Assembly: GCF_013280595.1 (NCBI RefSeq)
Contig: NZ_JAAATY010000047.1
Span: forward strand, 1-62,142
Reading direction: 5' to 3'
From: Kibdelosporangium persicum
GTDB lineage: Bacteria > Actinomycetota > Actinomycetes > Mycobacteriales > Pseudonocardiaceae
Length of the DNA stretch: 62,142 bases
Numbering within the stretch: the stretch's first letter is position 1; each line of letters begins with the position of its first letter. Position numbers and translations under genes: made by a program. A model generated the notes under the pieces. The model was not told the origin of the DNA, searched no databases, and worked only from the letters and a program-made list of their open reading frames with translations. Shown one piece after another: positions 33,809-42,183 of this stretch.

Positions 33809-35368
33809 GTGACTGCCCTCGTGACCGGGTCCGACCGCCGGTCGGACGACCATGCGGAGGAGGAGGTTCCCCGGACGACAACTCCGGGTGCCGACCCGGC
33901 CGAGACCCTGCTCGGCAGGCCGATGCCGACCGACCGGCTGCGCGGCTGGGTGGTCGCGATCGTGCTGGCCGTCATCGGCGGGATCGTCCGGCTGCAGAAC
34001 CTCGGCTTCCCGACACACAACGGCACCCCGGTCTTCGACGAGAAGCACTACACACCCCAGGCGTGGCAGATGCTGCGCAACGGCTGGTACGAGGACAACC
34101 CCGGCTACGAGCTGACCGTCCACCCGCCGCTGGCCAAGCAGTTGATCGCGGTCGGCGAGTGGATCTTCGGCTACAACGGCTGGGGCTGGCGGTTCTCCGC
34201 GGCCGTGCTCGGCACACTGATGGTGCTGCTGATCGTGCGGATCGCCCGCCGGCTGACCCGCTCAACCCTGCTCGGCGCGGTCGCCGGAATCCTGCTGATC
34301 TGCGACGGCGTGCTGCACCTGATGAGCCGCACCGGCATGCTCGACATCTTCATCGCCTTCTTCGTGCTCGCCGCGTTCGGCTGCGTCCTGCTCGACCGCG
34401 ACCAGATGCGCCAACGCCTGGCCATCAGCCTGCGTGAAGGCTGGGTCAACGACTCCATCTACGGCCCCCGCCTGGGATTCCGTTGGTGGCGGTTCGCCGC
34501 CGGGATCAACCTCGGCCTGGCCTGCGCCTGCAAATGGGGCGGGCTGTACTGGGTCGCCGCGTTCGGGCTGCTGACCGTGATCTGGGACGCCACCGCCCGC
34601 CGATCCGCCGGCGTCGCCCACCCCTGGATCGGCGCCATCCGGCGCGACCTGCTGCCCGGCCTCTGGGCCCTGCTACTGGTCCCGATCCTGGTCTACCTGG
34701 CCACCTGGTGGGCCTGGTTCGCCAGCGAAACCGCCATCGACCGCCACCTGGTCACCACCTGGTGGGGTCCTTTCGGCCCCGCGTTGCGCTCGTTGTTCGA
34801 ATACTCCGGCAACGTCCTGAACTTCCACGAATCGCTCGTGACCAAGCCCAACGAGCCGCATCCATGGGAATCCAAACCCTGGACATGGCCGATGGGCCTG
34901 CGCCCCATGCTCTACTACTGGGACAACACGACCACCGGCTGCGGCGAATCCCAGTGTGTCAGCGCGACCATGCTGATCGGCACGCCCGCGATGTGGTGGC
35001 TGGCGTTCCCCATGCTGGCGTGGGGCCTGTGGCGGATGATCGGCAGGCTCGACTGGCGCTACACCGCCGTGATCGTGGCCTACCTCGCCGGCCTGCTGCC
35101 CTGGTTTCTCAACCTCGACCGGCAGATGTACTTCTTCTACATGACACCGGTCTCGGCCTTCCTGATCCTCGGCCTGGTCCTGCCACTCGGTCAGATCCTC
35201 GGCAGGGCCAAGGACGGCTACGAACGAAGAGGCACCGGCCTGCTGGTCGTGGCCATCTACGTCGGCCTGGTGGTGGCCAACTTCATCTGGCTGTGGCCGA
35301 TCCTCAACGGCGACTCGATCACCAACGCCCGCTGGCAGGCCGAACTCTGGCTGCCATCCTGGCGCTGA
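33809..35368 (+). CDS. pmt: Polyprenyl-phosphate-mannose--protein O-mannosyltransferase (GT39)
   Basis: 519 residues from GTG 33809. A cytoplasmic N-terminus of ~45 residues precedes a polytopic membrane protein with about ten helices. The first outer loop carries the acidic catalytic pair in VFDEKHYTPQAW (D77, E78), and the WRFSAAVLG and HLMSRTGMLDIFIAFF blocks are typical of Pmt. The late loop has NLDRQMYFFYMTPVSAF. It transfers mannose from polyprenyl-phosphate-mannose to Ser/Thr of exported proteins, coupled to Sec export. Heavily Thr/Pro-linked exported proteins here, such as the beta-lactamase at 57075, are plausible substrates. No second glycosylation gene is nearby. Confidence 0.95.
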   Translation: MTALVTGSDRRSDDHAEEEVPRTTTPGADPAETLLGRPMPTDRLRGWVVAIVLAVIGGIVRLQNLGFPTHNGTPVFDEKHYTPQAWQMLRNGWYEDNPGYELTVHPPLAKQLIAVGEWIFGYNGWGWRFSAAVLGTLMVLLIVRIARRLTRSTLLGAVAGILLICDGVLHLMSRTGMLDIFIAFFVLAAFGCVLLDRDQMRQRLAISLREGWVNDSIYGPRLGFRWWRFAAGINLGLACACKWGGLYWVAAFGLLTVIWDATARRSAGVAHPWIGAIRRDLLPGLWALLLVPILVYLATWWAWFASETAIDRHLVTTWWGPFGPALRSLFEYSGNVLNFHESLVTKPNEPHPWESKPWTWPMGLRPMLYYWDNTTTGCGESQCVSATMLIGTPAMWWLAFPMLAWGLWRMIGRLDWRYTAVIVAYLAGLLPWFLNLDRQMYFFYMTPVSAFLILGLVLPLGQILGRAKDGYERRGTGLLVVAIYVGLVVANFIWLWPILNGDSITNARWQAELWLPSWR

Positions 35369-35400
35369 CCTGTCCGCACGCGGCGGATTCGCGAACGGTT

Positions 35401-35503
35401 CCGTTCGCGAAACTGGTTGTCCACAACCGGCCAGTAACCCTTCTACCAGGCATTACCCGCCGATAGACTGGGCTCGGGGTCGCCCCCCGGGAGTGGTGGG
35501 GGC
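35401..35503 (-). repeat. Dispersed ~104-bp repeat, copy B (inverted)
   Basis: Inverted counterpart of 28883-28986. It contains GGTTGTCCACAACC (35415-35428), a perfect palindrome including a TTGTCCACA DnaA-box type site, and ends in a GC-rich hairpin-forming run (GGGGTCGCCCCCCGGG). It lies just after pmt; the two copies face each other across 6.4 kb. Confidence 0.75.
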
Positions 35504-35548
35504 TGCCTGGGCGCTGTGGTGATGGATTCCTGGCGAACGGATACCGCA

Positions 35549-35778
35549 CTAGGCGCTGTCGCGTGAGTGACCTGCAGGACAGCGCCTAGGCCGTGTTTCA
35601 AATGCCCGATCGCGATAGCCGGGCCGGATGCGGCCCCTGACGCCACCGCGGGACCGCCCAAAGACAACCAGTATTCGCGGCGATCCCGCGGCGACGCCAG
35701 GAACCGCCCCACCGAGCCGATTCCGGCCTCCGGCCGGGGCAGACTCTCATCGACCGGGACATTCGAAACACGACCTAG
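35549..35778. mobile_element. Nested MITE-like inverted-repeat elements
   Basis: Element 1: CTAGGCGCTGTC (35549-35560) and its exact complement (35578-35589) around 17 nt. Element 2: CTAGGCCGTGTTTCAAATG (35586-35604) and CATTCGAAACACGACCTAG (35760-35778), matching at 17 of 19 positions. TAG is repeated at both outer edges as a likely target duplication. The two elements share CTAG. The ~150 bp interior has no convincing transposase gene. These look like non-autonomous remnants of an IS5-like family; the rest of the 35369-35885 gap holds repeat copy B and nothing else recognisable. Confidence 0.6.
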
Positions 35779-35885
35779 TAGCGTCACTCTGATCGAGCGG
35801 CGGGCGAGTCGCCAACGCGATCCGTCAGATGGATCCTGGTTCAGTGCGGAGCGAGACGAATCAGTACCAGGTCAGGACCTGGATG

Positions 35886-36377
35886 CTAACCCAGAATGCA
35901 TCCGTTGGACAGCCTGTCCAGATAGGACTGGCTGATAGTGGTGATTTCCGACCAGTCGAAGTTCCAGCGGTTGAACGCAGCTTCACTTGCGATGTAGTGC
36001 TTTCTGCCTCCTTCCGGCCTGACGAGATATACGTGCGCGCTGGCGCCCTTGGCAAGGAATGCGCCTTGCAGACCTGCCCCTTCGCGAATGGAATCCACGT
36101 CCGACATCAGTACGATGCCGCTCCAGTCCCGGAAAAGGCCGTTGTACGTGGCCTCGTTGGGGATGTTCGCGCGCTGTCCACACAAGACCAACCAGACCTT
36201 GGGGTCTCCGGCTTCCTTGATGCGCTTCCCGTCGTAGGAGGCCAACGAGCCGACTGAGCCAGTCGGATCTGCGCTGGCCGGGGACGCCATGCCCTGCGGG
36301 CCTGTGGCCAGCGCGGCGACGCCCGACAGGACCAGGACCAGCATGCCCGCACGAATACGCCGTGCGAAGGTAACCAT
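35886..36377 (-). CDS. Exported two-repeat protein of unknown function
   Basis: 163 residues from ATG 36377, with GGAGGG just upstream. Signal peptide: RRIRAGMLVLVLSGVAALATGPQGMASPASA. The mature part consists of two related ~50-residue units: KVWLVLCGQRANIPNEATYNGLFRDWSGIVLMSDVDSI, and VYLVRPEGGRKHYIASEAAFNRWNFDWSEITTISQSYLDRL. The V-x-L-V...K/R-x-x-I-x-x-x-x-x-F/Y-N-x-x-x-x-DW-x-x-I pattern recurs in many actinomycete exported proteins. I cannot name the family. It borders the MITE-containing gap and a decayed region, so the locus appears plastic. A surface role is inferred from the signal peptide only. Confidence 0.75.
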   Translation of the reverse strand: MVTFARRIRAGMLVLVLSGVAALATGPQGMASPASADPTGSVGSLASYDGKRIKEAGDPKVWLVLCGQRANIPNEATYNGLFRDWSGIVLMSDVDSIREGAGLQGAFLAKGASAHVYLVRPEGGRKHYIASEAAFNRWNFDWSEITTISQSYLDRLSNGCILG

Positions 36378-37112
36378 GTTCCCTCCGTCATTTCGCAGTA
36401 GAGTTGATTCCCCTTGCTTCGCCTCAACGCCACGGTCACCCGTACCGCTGTGCGCTCTTCCAACCTTGACGGTGTCCAGGGGGGACCGGTCCCGGCCGGG
36501 CGACAACCTCAAGGAAGTCACAGGTGGCGCCGTCGTATTCGCAGACCCATCCTCGGCGGGCGGACAGCACGTAGACATCGGGCCCGACGGTGCCCGAGCT
36601 TGTGCCAGCCCCTGTTATGTGCTCGGTGATGTAGCGCGCCCTTGCTGGCGGCAGTGCGGATGGCGTCGACCGCGTCGGCGTTGAAAGCGATCAGGTTTCG
36701 TCCGGCGTTCGGGTGCCTGTCCGTTGGCGCCGGCAGGCGGCCGGTGCTGATCGGCGGGGCATCGCGTTGTGCGTGCTCGCGATCCCGGCCTACCTGCTGA
36801 TGCGCACGGGCGTGGGCGGCACGTGGGTCGGCGGACTCGCGCCCGGTGTGGTGCTTTCGGCGATCCTGGGCACCTACGCGGTGTGGTCCGCCGAAATCTT
36901 CTCGACCCGGACCCGCCAGGGTGGTGATGGTGGCGGCCGTGGTCGGCCTGGTCGCCACCTTCTCGCTGCGGAAGACCGCGGGCACCTCGCTGCTGCGGGC
37001 CGAGGACATTCCCGGCGATCTCTTACCTCCGATGTAATCGACGGGATGACCGATCGTTGCGAGGCTTTCGCCCGACGGGCAGGACCACTGCCCCGACAGC
37101 TGGGAGAGCACC
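36378..37112. other. 735-bp gap with decayed coding sequence
   Basis: No intact gene. On the plus strand, 36713-36920 encodes two membrane-like helices (LCVLAIPAYLLMRTG, GGLAPGVVLSAILGTYAV). After a frame change, 36924-37037 encodes VVMVAAVVGLVATFSLRKTA ending in TAA, as in the C-terminus of an MFS-type transporter. On the minus strand, 36500-36700 reads ITGAGTSSGTVGPDVYVLSA and WVCEYDGATCDFLEVV, then shifts frame into LIAFNADAVDAIRTAA. Both look like frameshifted remnants. Family assignment is tentative. Confidence 0.4.
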
Positions 37113-38057
37113 TTGCGCGCATGGGTCAGTGCGTTCGCCGCGACCGCCGCACTCGCCGTTCTGGCGACGCCCGCCGTGGCGTCGAGCCGGTTCGAGGAAC
37201 TGCCCGAGAACGTCCGCACGTTCATGACCGCGTACACGGCCTGGGGCGACAACCCGCGGGACGTGGACGCGTACCTGGATCTGTTCGTTTCGGACGGTTC
37301 GGCCCGGTTGTGGGACAGCGGGCTGGCGAAGCCGATCGACACGACGGCGGGCATCCGCGCGCAGATCGAAGGGGTCAACCGGCTGGTGCCGGATTACCGG
37401 TTCGTGCCGGAGAGAGCCACGGCGAGCCCGGACGGCAAGGTCGCCTTCGTCGAAGCGACCAACACCGGGACCATCAACGGGACACCGGTCGCCTTCCGGA
37501 CCATGCACCGCCTGGTCTTCGGCGATCCGGAGACGACCAGGGTGCAGGACGGCAGGCGTTCCTGGGACCAGGTGAACCTGTTCGCCCCGGTGGCCGACGC
37601 GCAGCACCCGCTGCCGAACCTCTTCGAGGGGATCACCTCGACGCCGGTGGACTCGCTGCCCGGCGTCGATCTGCCCCTGTACCTCCGGGAAAAGCTCTGG
37701 CGGCACGAGCAGAGCGATGCGTTGGTGGCCGGTCGCCCGGGCACGGCGAGCCTGAGTGGCCCGGGTCTCGGGACGCCGCTCACCGGCCGGAAAGCGGTGA
37801 CGGCGTACCTGGACCGGTTCTTCGGCGCGGTGAGTGACCTGCGCCTGGAGCCCGGGATCACTGTGCGGTCCGGTGGCACGACCTACCAGGAATGGCTTGG
37901 CACTACCACCGCTCACGGCGGCGGTGACGCCAGGCCGGTCCCGTTCTCCATGGTCGAGCGCATCGAACCGCAGCGGTGGTCGCTGCACTTCGACACGCTG
38001 GACCTGGTCGCCTCCCGGGAGACGGTCGCGGTACTCCGCCAGCGGATCTTCGGCTAG
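37113..38057 (+). CDS. Exported protein with two NTF2/SnoaL-like domains
   Basis: 314 residues from TTG 37113, which has GGGAGAG at ideal distance and begins a signal peptide (MRAWVSAFAATAALAVLATPAVA). Two similar alpha+beta halves follow. Residues ~28-150 (FMTAYTAWGDNPRDVDAYLDLFVSDGSARLWD, ...HRLVFGDPETTRVQDGRRSWDQVNLF) and ~175-310 (LTGRKAVTAYLDRFFGAVSDLRLEPGITV, ...WSLHFDTLDLVASRETVAVLRQRIFG) resemble cone-shaped NTF2-like domains that bind small ligands or act as simple lyases. No catalytic assignment is possible. Its TAG stop and the stop of the converging kinase gene share the palindrome CTAG at 38054-38057. Confidence 0.78.
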   Translation: MRAWVSAFAATAALAVLATPAVASSRFEELPENVRTFMTAYTAWGDNPRDVDAYLDLFVSDGSARLWDSGLAKPIDTTAGIRAQIEGVNRLVPDYRFVPERATASPDGKVAFVEATNTGTINGTPVAFRTMHRLVFGDPETTRVQDGRRSWDQVNLFAPVADAQHPLPNLFEGITSTPVDSLPGVDLPLYLREKLWRHEQSDALVAGRPGTASLSGPGLGTPLTGRKAVTAYLDRFFGAVSDLRLEPGITVRSGGTTYQEWLGTTTAHGGGDARPVPFSMVERIEPQRWSLHFDTLDLVASRETVAVLRQRIFG

Positions 38058-40171
38058 GTGCCGAAGCGGCGGGTGGGGTTGTGGCCCTTCTGCGTCGGGC
38101 GCGTGCGTTCTGGGTCGGGTGGCTGCGGTTGCTGGCCCACGGGCGGGCGCGGCGGGTTGGTCGACTCGGTGCGCTCCGGGTCGAACGACGTGCTCTCCGG
38201 GCCTGTCACCTTTGTCTCGTCGCCGGTTGCCGGCGCCGTGACCTTCGTGCGGTCGAGTGCGGCGATGTCGTCGCGTTTGACGACCTTCGTGACCGGGCCG
38301 TCCTCGGCGTGGCCGCCCTTGCTGAGCCAGCCGCCGGTCTGCCGGATCACGGTGTCCAGCGTGGGCCTGCCTGCGGGGTCGGGCCCCAGCGCCGCGGTGA
38401 GCAACCGCAGGTGCACGCTGTTGGTCGGCAGGTGCGTGATGCGCTCCGCCTTCGCGGCGGCCATCAACGCGGCCATCGGGTTGTCGCGGGTGCCGCGAGG
38501 CGGTTCGCCGGTCAGCGCGTACGAGACCGTGGCGGCGAGCTGCCATGCGTCGGAGGCAGGCGTGGCGGGTGCCCCGGCCGCGGTCTCCGGGGCGAGGAAG
38601 TCCGGGGTGCCGACCATCATCCCGGTCTTGGTCAGCGTCGAGTCGCCCTTCGACCGGGCGATGCCGAAGTCGATCAGGTGTGGCATGCCGGACGGGTCGA
38701 TCATGACGTTCGACGGCTTGATGTCCCGGTGCAGCACGCCCTTCGCGTGCGCCGCGGACAGTGCGCCCGCCATCGTCACCCACAGGCGGGCCGCGGCGAG
38801 GTCGTCGAGCTTGCCCATGTCGTGCACGGCGTCGGCGAGCGGTTTGCCCTCGATGTACTCCATCACGATGCCGAGGCCGTCCTCGTCCTCGACGATGTCG
38901 TAGACGCGCACGCAGTTCGGGTGGCGCACGGCGGCGAGCGCCCGTGCTTCACGCAGCATGCGCTGCTCGGTCTCGGCGTCCGGCGCGTGGGCGATCTTCA
39001 CCGCGACCGTGCGGTCGAGCTGGGTGTCCATCGCCAGCCACACCGTGCCGAAGCCGCCGTGGCCGAGCGCCTTGATCTTCTGGAACCGGCCGCCGCTGCG
39101 CGTCCACATGCTGCTCGCGCCGGTCATCGCCCTCGTGGGCGGCTTGGGTGCGCCCGACGGCGGCGGGCCGCCGAGCGGGAACGGCATCGGGCCGGGTGTG
39201 TCGGCGAGCTTCCCGGGCTCCTGACGTCCGCTCAGCAACTCCTGACCGGGCGCCTGGCCCGACAACAGCGCGGGCGGCATGCCATCCGGCCGGTACGGCG
39301 GAGGCGGCGGCTCAGGCACGTACGGCGGCGGCTTCTGCTGGCTCATCTGCTGCGCCGGGTGCTGCTGGGACGGTTGCCGTGGCGGGACCTGCTGCTGGTT
39401 CTGGGCCGACATCTGCTGCTGTTGGGCCGACATCTGCTGCTGGGCCGGTGCGGGCGGCTGTTTCTCCTGCACCGAACGGTTGATCGTGGCCCAGCTCGGC
39501 GCGCCGATCACCAGGATCGGGATCAGGCCGAGCACGGTGGCCGGCACCATGCCGATCCACAGCAGGAACGCGACGTTGGCCTCGATCGACACGCTGAACA
39601 CCCCGAACGCGACGAACGACAGCCAGATCAGCCGGCCGGGCCACGTCGGGCCACGCCGGAACGCCGCACGCGCCTGCAGGATCACGAACAACGCGCAGAC
39701 CGCGGGCAGCACCACGAGTTTGGCGATGTTCAGCACGAAGTCGACACCGTCGCCGGGCCTGGTCAGCACGTCGTAGACGATCGGGCCCCTGCCGAGGAAC
39801 TCGGCCTGCGTGCCGATGATCGCGTGCGACTCCTGGGTGAAGGACGGCCCGAAGCCGATCCCGAACGTGGAACCGTCGCCGGTCGCGGCCGCGCGGAAGA
39901 TCGTGGAGATCCCGTTGGCCATCAGCCACGGCAGCAGGCACGCGAGCACGAAGCCGATCACCGCGAAGACGCTGATCGTGACCGAGTTGTAAGCGTTGCC
40001 GGTGCCTTTGCGGATCAGCGCGACGCTGAACGAGGCGAGGATCGGGAAGAAGGCGATCAGGAACCCGGCCGCCATGGTCGCCCACACCCAGTCGCCTGGC
40101 CAGAACCCAGGTCCAAAGACGGTATGCGCGAACGACAACAAGTCAGCTGCCATTCGTACGAACCCGTCCAC
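38054..40171 (-). CDS. Serine/threonine protein kinase with N-terminal polytopic membrane domain
   Basis: 705 residues from GTG 40171, with GGAGGG upstream. Residues 1-230 contain five or six membrane helices (TMAAGFLIAFFPILASFSVAL, VTISVFAVIGFVLACLLPWLM, LVVLPAVCALFVILQA, LIWLSFVAFGVFSVSI, ATVLGLIPILVIGA). Residues 235-345 are a Gln/Pro-rich linker. The Hanks kinase (about 362-625) is complete: G-loop GHGGFGTVW, K392, HRDIKPSNV (481-489), DFG (501-503), TPDFLAPE. A disordered Thr/Pro-rich tail follows. This order is the reverse of PknB-type kinases, where the kinase precedes one membrane helix. It should phosphorylate cytoplasmic targets in response to a membrane signal, unknown here. Confidence 0.92.
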   Translation of the reverse strand: MDGFVRMAADLLSFAHTVFGPGFWPGDWVWATMAAGFLIAFFPILASFSVALIRKGTGNAYNSVTISVFAVIGFVLACLLPWLMANGISTIFRAAATGDGSTFGIGFGPSFTQESHAIIGTQAEFLGRGPIVYDVLTRPGDGVDFVLNIAKLVVLPAVCALFVILQARAAFRRGPTWPGRLIWLSFVAFGVFSVSIEANVAFLLWIGMVPATVLGLIPILVIGAPSWATINRSVQEKQPPAPAQQQMSAQQQQMSAQNQQQVPPRQPSQQHPAQQMSQQKPPPYVPEPPPPPYRPDGMPPALLSGQAPGQELLSGRQEPGKLADTPGPMPFPLGGPPPSGAPKPPTRAMTGASSMWTRSGGRFQKIKALGHGGFGTVWLAMDTQLDRTVAVKIAHAPDAETEQRMLREARALAAVRHPNCVRVYDIVEDEDGLGIVMEYIEGKPLADAVHDMGKLDDLAAARLWVTMAGALSAAHAKGVLHRDIKPSNVMIDPSGMPHLIDFGIARSKGDSTLTKTGMMVGTPDFLAPETAAGAPATPASDAWQLAATVSYALTGEPPRGTRDNPMAALMAAAKAERITHLPTNSVHLRLLTAALGPDPAGRPTLDTVIRQTGGWLSKGGHAEDGPVTKVVKRDDIAALDRTKVTAPATGDETKVTGPESTSFDPERTESTNPPRPPVGQQPQPPDPERTRPTQKGHNPTRRFGT

Positions 40172-40317
40172 GGTTTCCCTCCTCGTGCTTACTCACCCGA
40201 TGTGAGCACTAACCCACCATATGTCCAGCGGCACTGGAGCGGTTAGGCAACCGTGGCCCCCCGCTCTTCCAGACGCGCCCATGGGCACCGAGGTTGCTCC
40301 AGTGGCAAAGTGACTCC

Positions 40318-42183
40318 ATGGGTGACTACCGGGACGCACACCACCTCAGCCTGACCGATCCGGATGCCTTCTGGCTCGACGCGGCCGAGGCGATCGACTG
40401 GGCGAAACCACCGGTCACAGCTCTGGACGCGAGCAACCCGCCCTTCTACCGCTGGTTCGCGGGCGCGGAGCTGAACACCTGCTTCAACGCGCTCGACCGG
40501 CACGCCGGCGGCGACCGGGTCGCGTTGATCTACGACTCGCCGGTGACGGGCAGCAAGGCTTCGTACACGTACCGCGAACTTCTGGACGAGGTCGCGGTGT
40601 TCGCGGGAGCGCTCGCGGGCCTTGGCGTCGGCAGGGGCGACCGGGTGATCATCTATATGCCCATGGTGCCACGGGCCGTGGTGGCGATGCTGGCCTGTGC
40701 CCGGCTGGGCGCGGTGCACTCCGTGGTATTCGGCGGGTTCGCGCCGAAGGAGCTGGCGAGCCGGATCGAGGACGCCCGGCCGAAGGTGATCGTGGCGGCT
40801 TCGTGCGGCATCGAGCCGACCAGGGTGGTCGCCTACAAGCCGATCATCGACGAGGCGCTGTCGATGACCCAGCACCAGCCCGACCACGTCGTGGTCACGC
40901 AACGGCCGCAGCAACTCGCCGAACTGGGCGCACGGGACGTCGACTGGGACACCCTTGTCGCTTCCGCCGAGCCGCATGACTGCGTGAATGTAAGCGCCAC
41001 AGATCCGCTGTACATCCTGTATACGTCCGGTACAACAGGCCGTCCGAAGGGCGTGGTGCGCGACAACGGCGGGCACGCGGTCGCGCTCGCGTGGTCTCTC
41101 AAGGCGATCTACGACATCGGCCCCGGTGACGTGTTCTGGACGGCGTCCGACGTCGGTTGGGTGGTCGGGCACTCGTACATCGTCTACGCACCGCTGCTCG
41201 TCGGCGCGACAACGCTTCTGTACGAAGGCAAGCCCGTAGGCACGCCGGACGCGGGCGCGTTCTGGCGCGTGATCAGCGAATACGGCGTGAAGGCGCTGTT
41301 CACCGCACCGACGGCGTTCCGCGCGATCAAGCGCGTCGACCCGGACGGGCACCTGATGAAGCAGTACGACCTGTCCCATTTCCGCACGTTGTTCCTGGCA
41401 GGCGAGCGCCTGGACCCGGAGACGTACCACTGGGCGACGGAGAAGCTCGGCGTACCGGTGATCGACCACTGGTGGCAGACCGAAACCGGCTGGCCGATCT
41501 GTGCCAACCCGCGCGGGCTGGAACCGATGCCGATCAAGCCGGGTTCGCCGACCGTGCCCGTGCCCGGCTACGACGTGCAGATCCTCGACGCGTCGGGAAA
41601 CCAGGTGCCTGCCGGGCAAGAAGGCGCGATCGCGATCAGACTTCCCTTGCCGCCAGGCACTCTGCCCACGTTGTGGGGCGACGACGAACGCTATGTGCAG
41701 TCCTACCTGTCCACGTACGACGGCTACTACCTCACCGGCGACGGCGGCTTCATCGACGAGGACGGCTACGTGTACGTGATGGGCCGCACCGACGATGTGA
41801 TCAACGTGGCCGGACACCGCCTGTCCACGGGCGCGATGGAGGCTGTGCTGGCCGCGCACCCGGCTGTCGCCGAGTGTGCCGTGATCGGCGTGCACGATCC
41901 GCTCAAAGGCCAGCTGCCACGGGGTTTCGTGGTCTTGAAGGCGGGTGTGGAGGTCCACGAGAACGTCCTGCGCGACGAGCTCATCGCCGCCGTCCGCCGC
42001 GACATCGGCCCGGTCGCGGCCTTCCGTGACGTCTCGATCGTCGCGGGCCTGCCGAAGACCCGCTCCGGCAAGATCCTGCGCAAGACCATGCGCGGGATCG
42101 CGAACGGCCGCGACGAACCCGTGCCGTCGACCATCGAGGACGCGGCCGTGCTCGACGCGCTGCGGCCGATCCTCAGGCCTTAG
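40318..42183 (+). CDS. prpE: Propionyl-CoA synthetase (PrpE-type acyl-CoA synthetase)
   Basis: 621 residues from ATG 40318; an upstream in-frame TTG (40294) is less likely. Motifs: A3 LYTSGTTGRPKGVVRDNGGH, WTASDVGWVVGHSYIVYAPL (typical of PrpE/acetyl-CoA synthetase), A5 HWWQTETGWPI, A8 GDGGFIDEDGYVYVMGRTDDVINVAGHRLSTG, and C-terminal PKTRSGKILRKTMR with the acetylatable catalytic lysine. It converts propionate (or acetate) to the CoA thioester via an acyl-AMP. The N-terminus DYRDAHHLSLTDPDAFW is the PrpE type. It overlaps the 3' end of the converging lipoprotein gene by 11 bp. No methylcitrate genes are nearby. Confidence 0.92.
   Translation: MGDYRDAHHLSLTDPDAFWLDAAEAIDWAKPPVTALDASNPPFYRWFAGAELNTCFNALDRHAGGDRVALIYDSPVTGSKASYTYRELLDEVAVFAGALAGLGVGRGDRVIIYMPMVPRAVVAMLACARLGAVHSVVFGGFAPKELASRIEDARPKVIVAASCGIEPTRVVAYKPIIDEALSMTQHQPDHVVVTQRPQQLAELGARDVDWDTLVASAEPHDCVNVSATDPLYILYTSGTTGRPKGVVRDNGGHAVALAWSLKAIYDIGPGDVFWTASDVGWVVGHSYIVYAPLLVGATTLLYEGKPVGTPDAGAFWRVISEYGVKALFTAPTAFRAIKRVDPDGHLMKQYDLSHFRTLFLAGERLDPETYHWATEKLGVPVIDHWWQTETGWPICANPRGLEPMPIKPGSPTVPVPGYDVQILDASGNQVPAGQEGAIAIRLPLPPGTLPTLWGDDERYVQSYLSTYDGYYLTGDGGFIDEDGYVYVMGRTDDVINVAGHRLSTGAMEAVLAAHPAVAECAVIGVHDPLKGQLPRGFVVLKAGVEVHENVLRDELIAAVRRDIGPVAAFRDVSIVAGLPKTRSGKILRKTMRGIANGRDEPVPSTIEDAAVLDALRPILRP

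Noticed and set aside
35586-35778. Complete insertion sequence
   Set aside because: Fewer than 200 bp between the ends and no transposase-like protein in any frame; only a MITE-like remnant is supported.
37023-38783. 586-codon minus-strand ORF opposite the NTF2-like gene
   Set aside because: It is antisense to a gene with signal peptide and TTG start with good ribosome binding site, and its composition is shadow-like.
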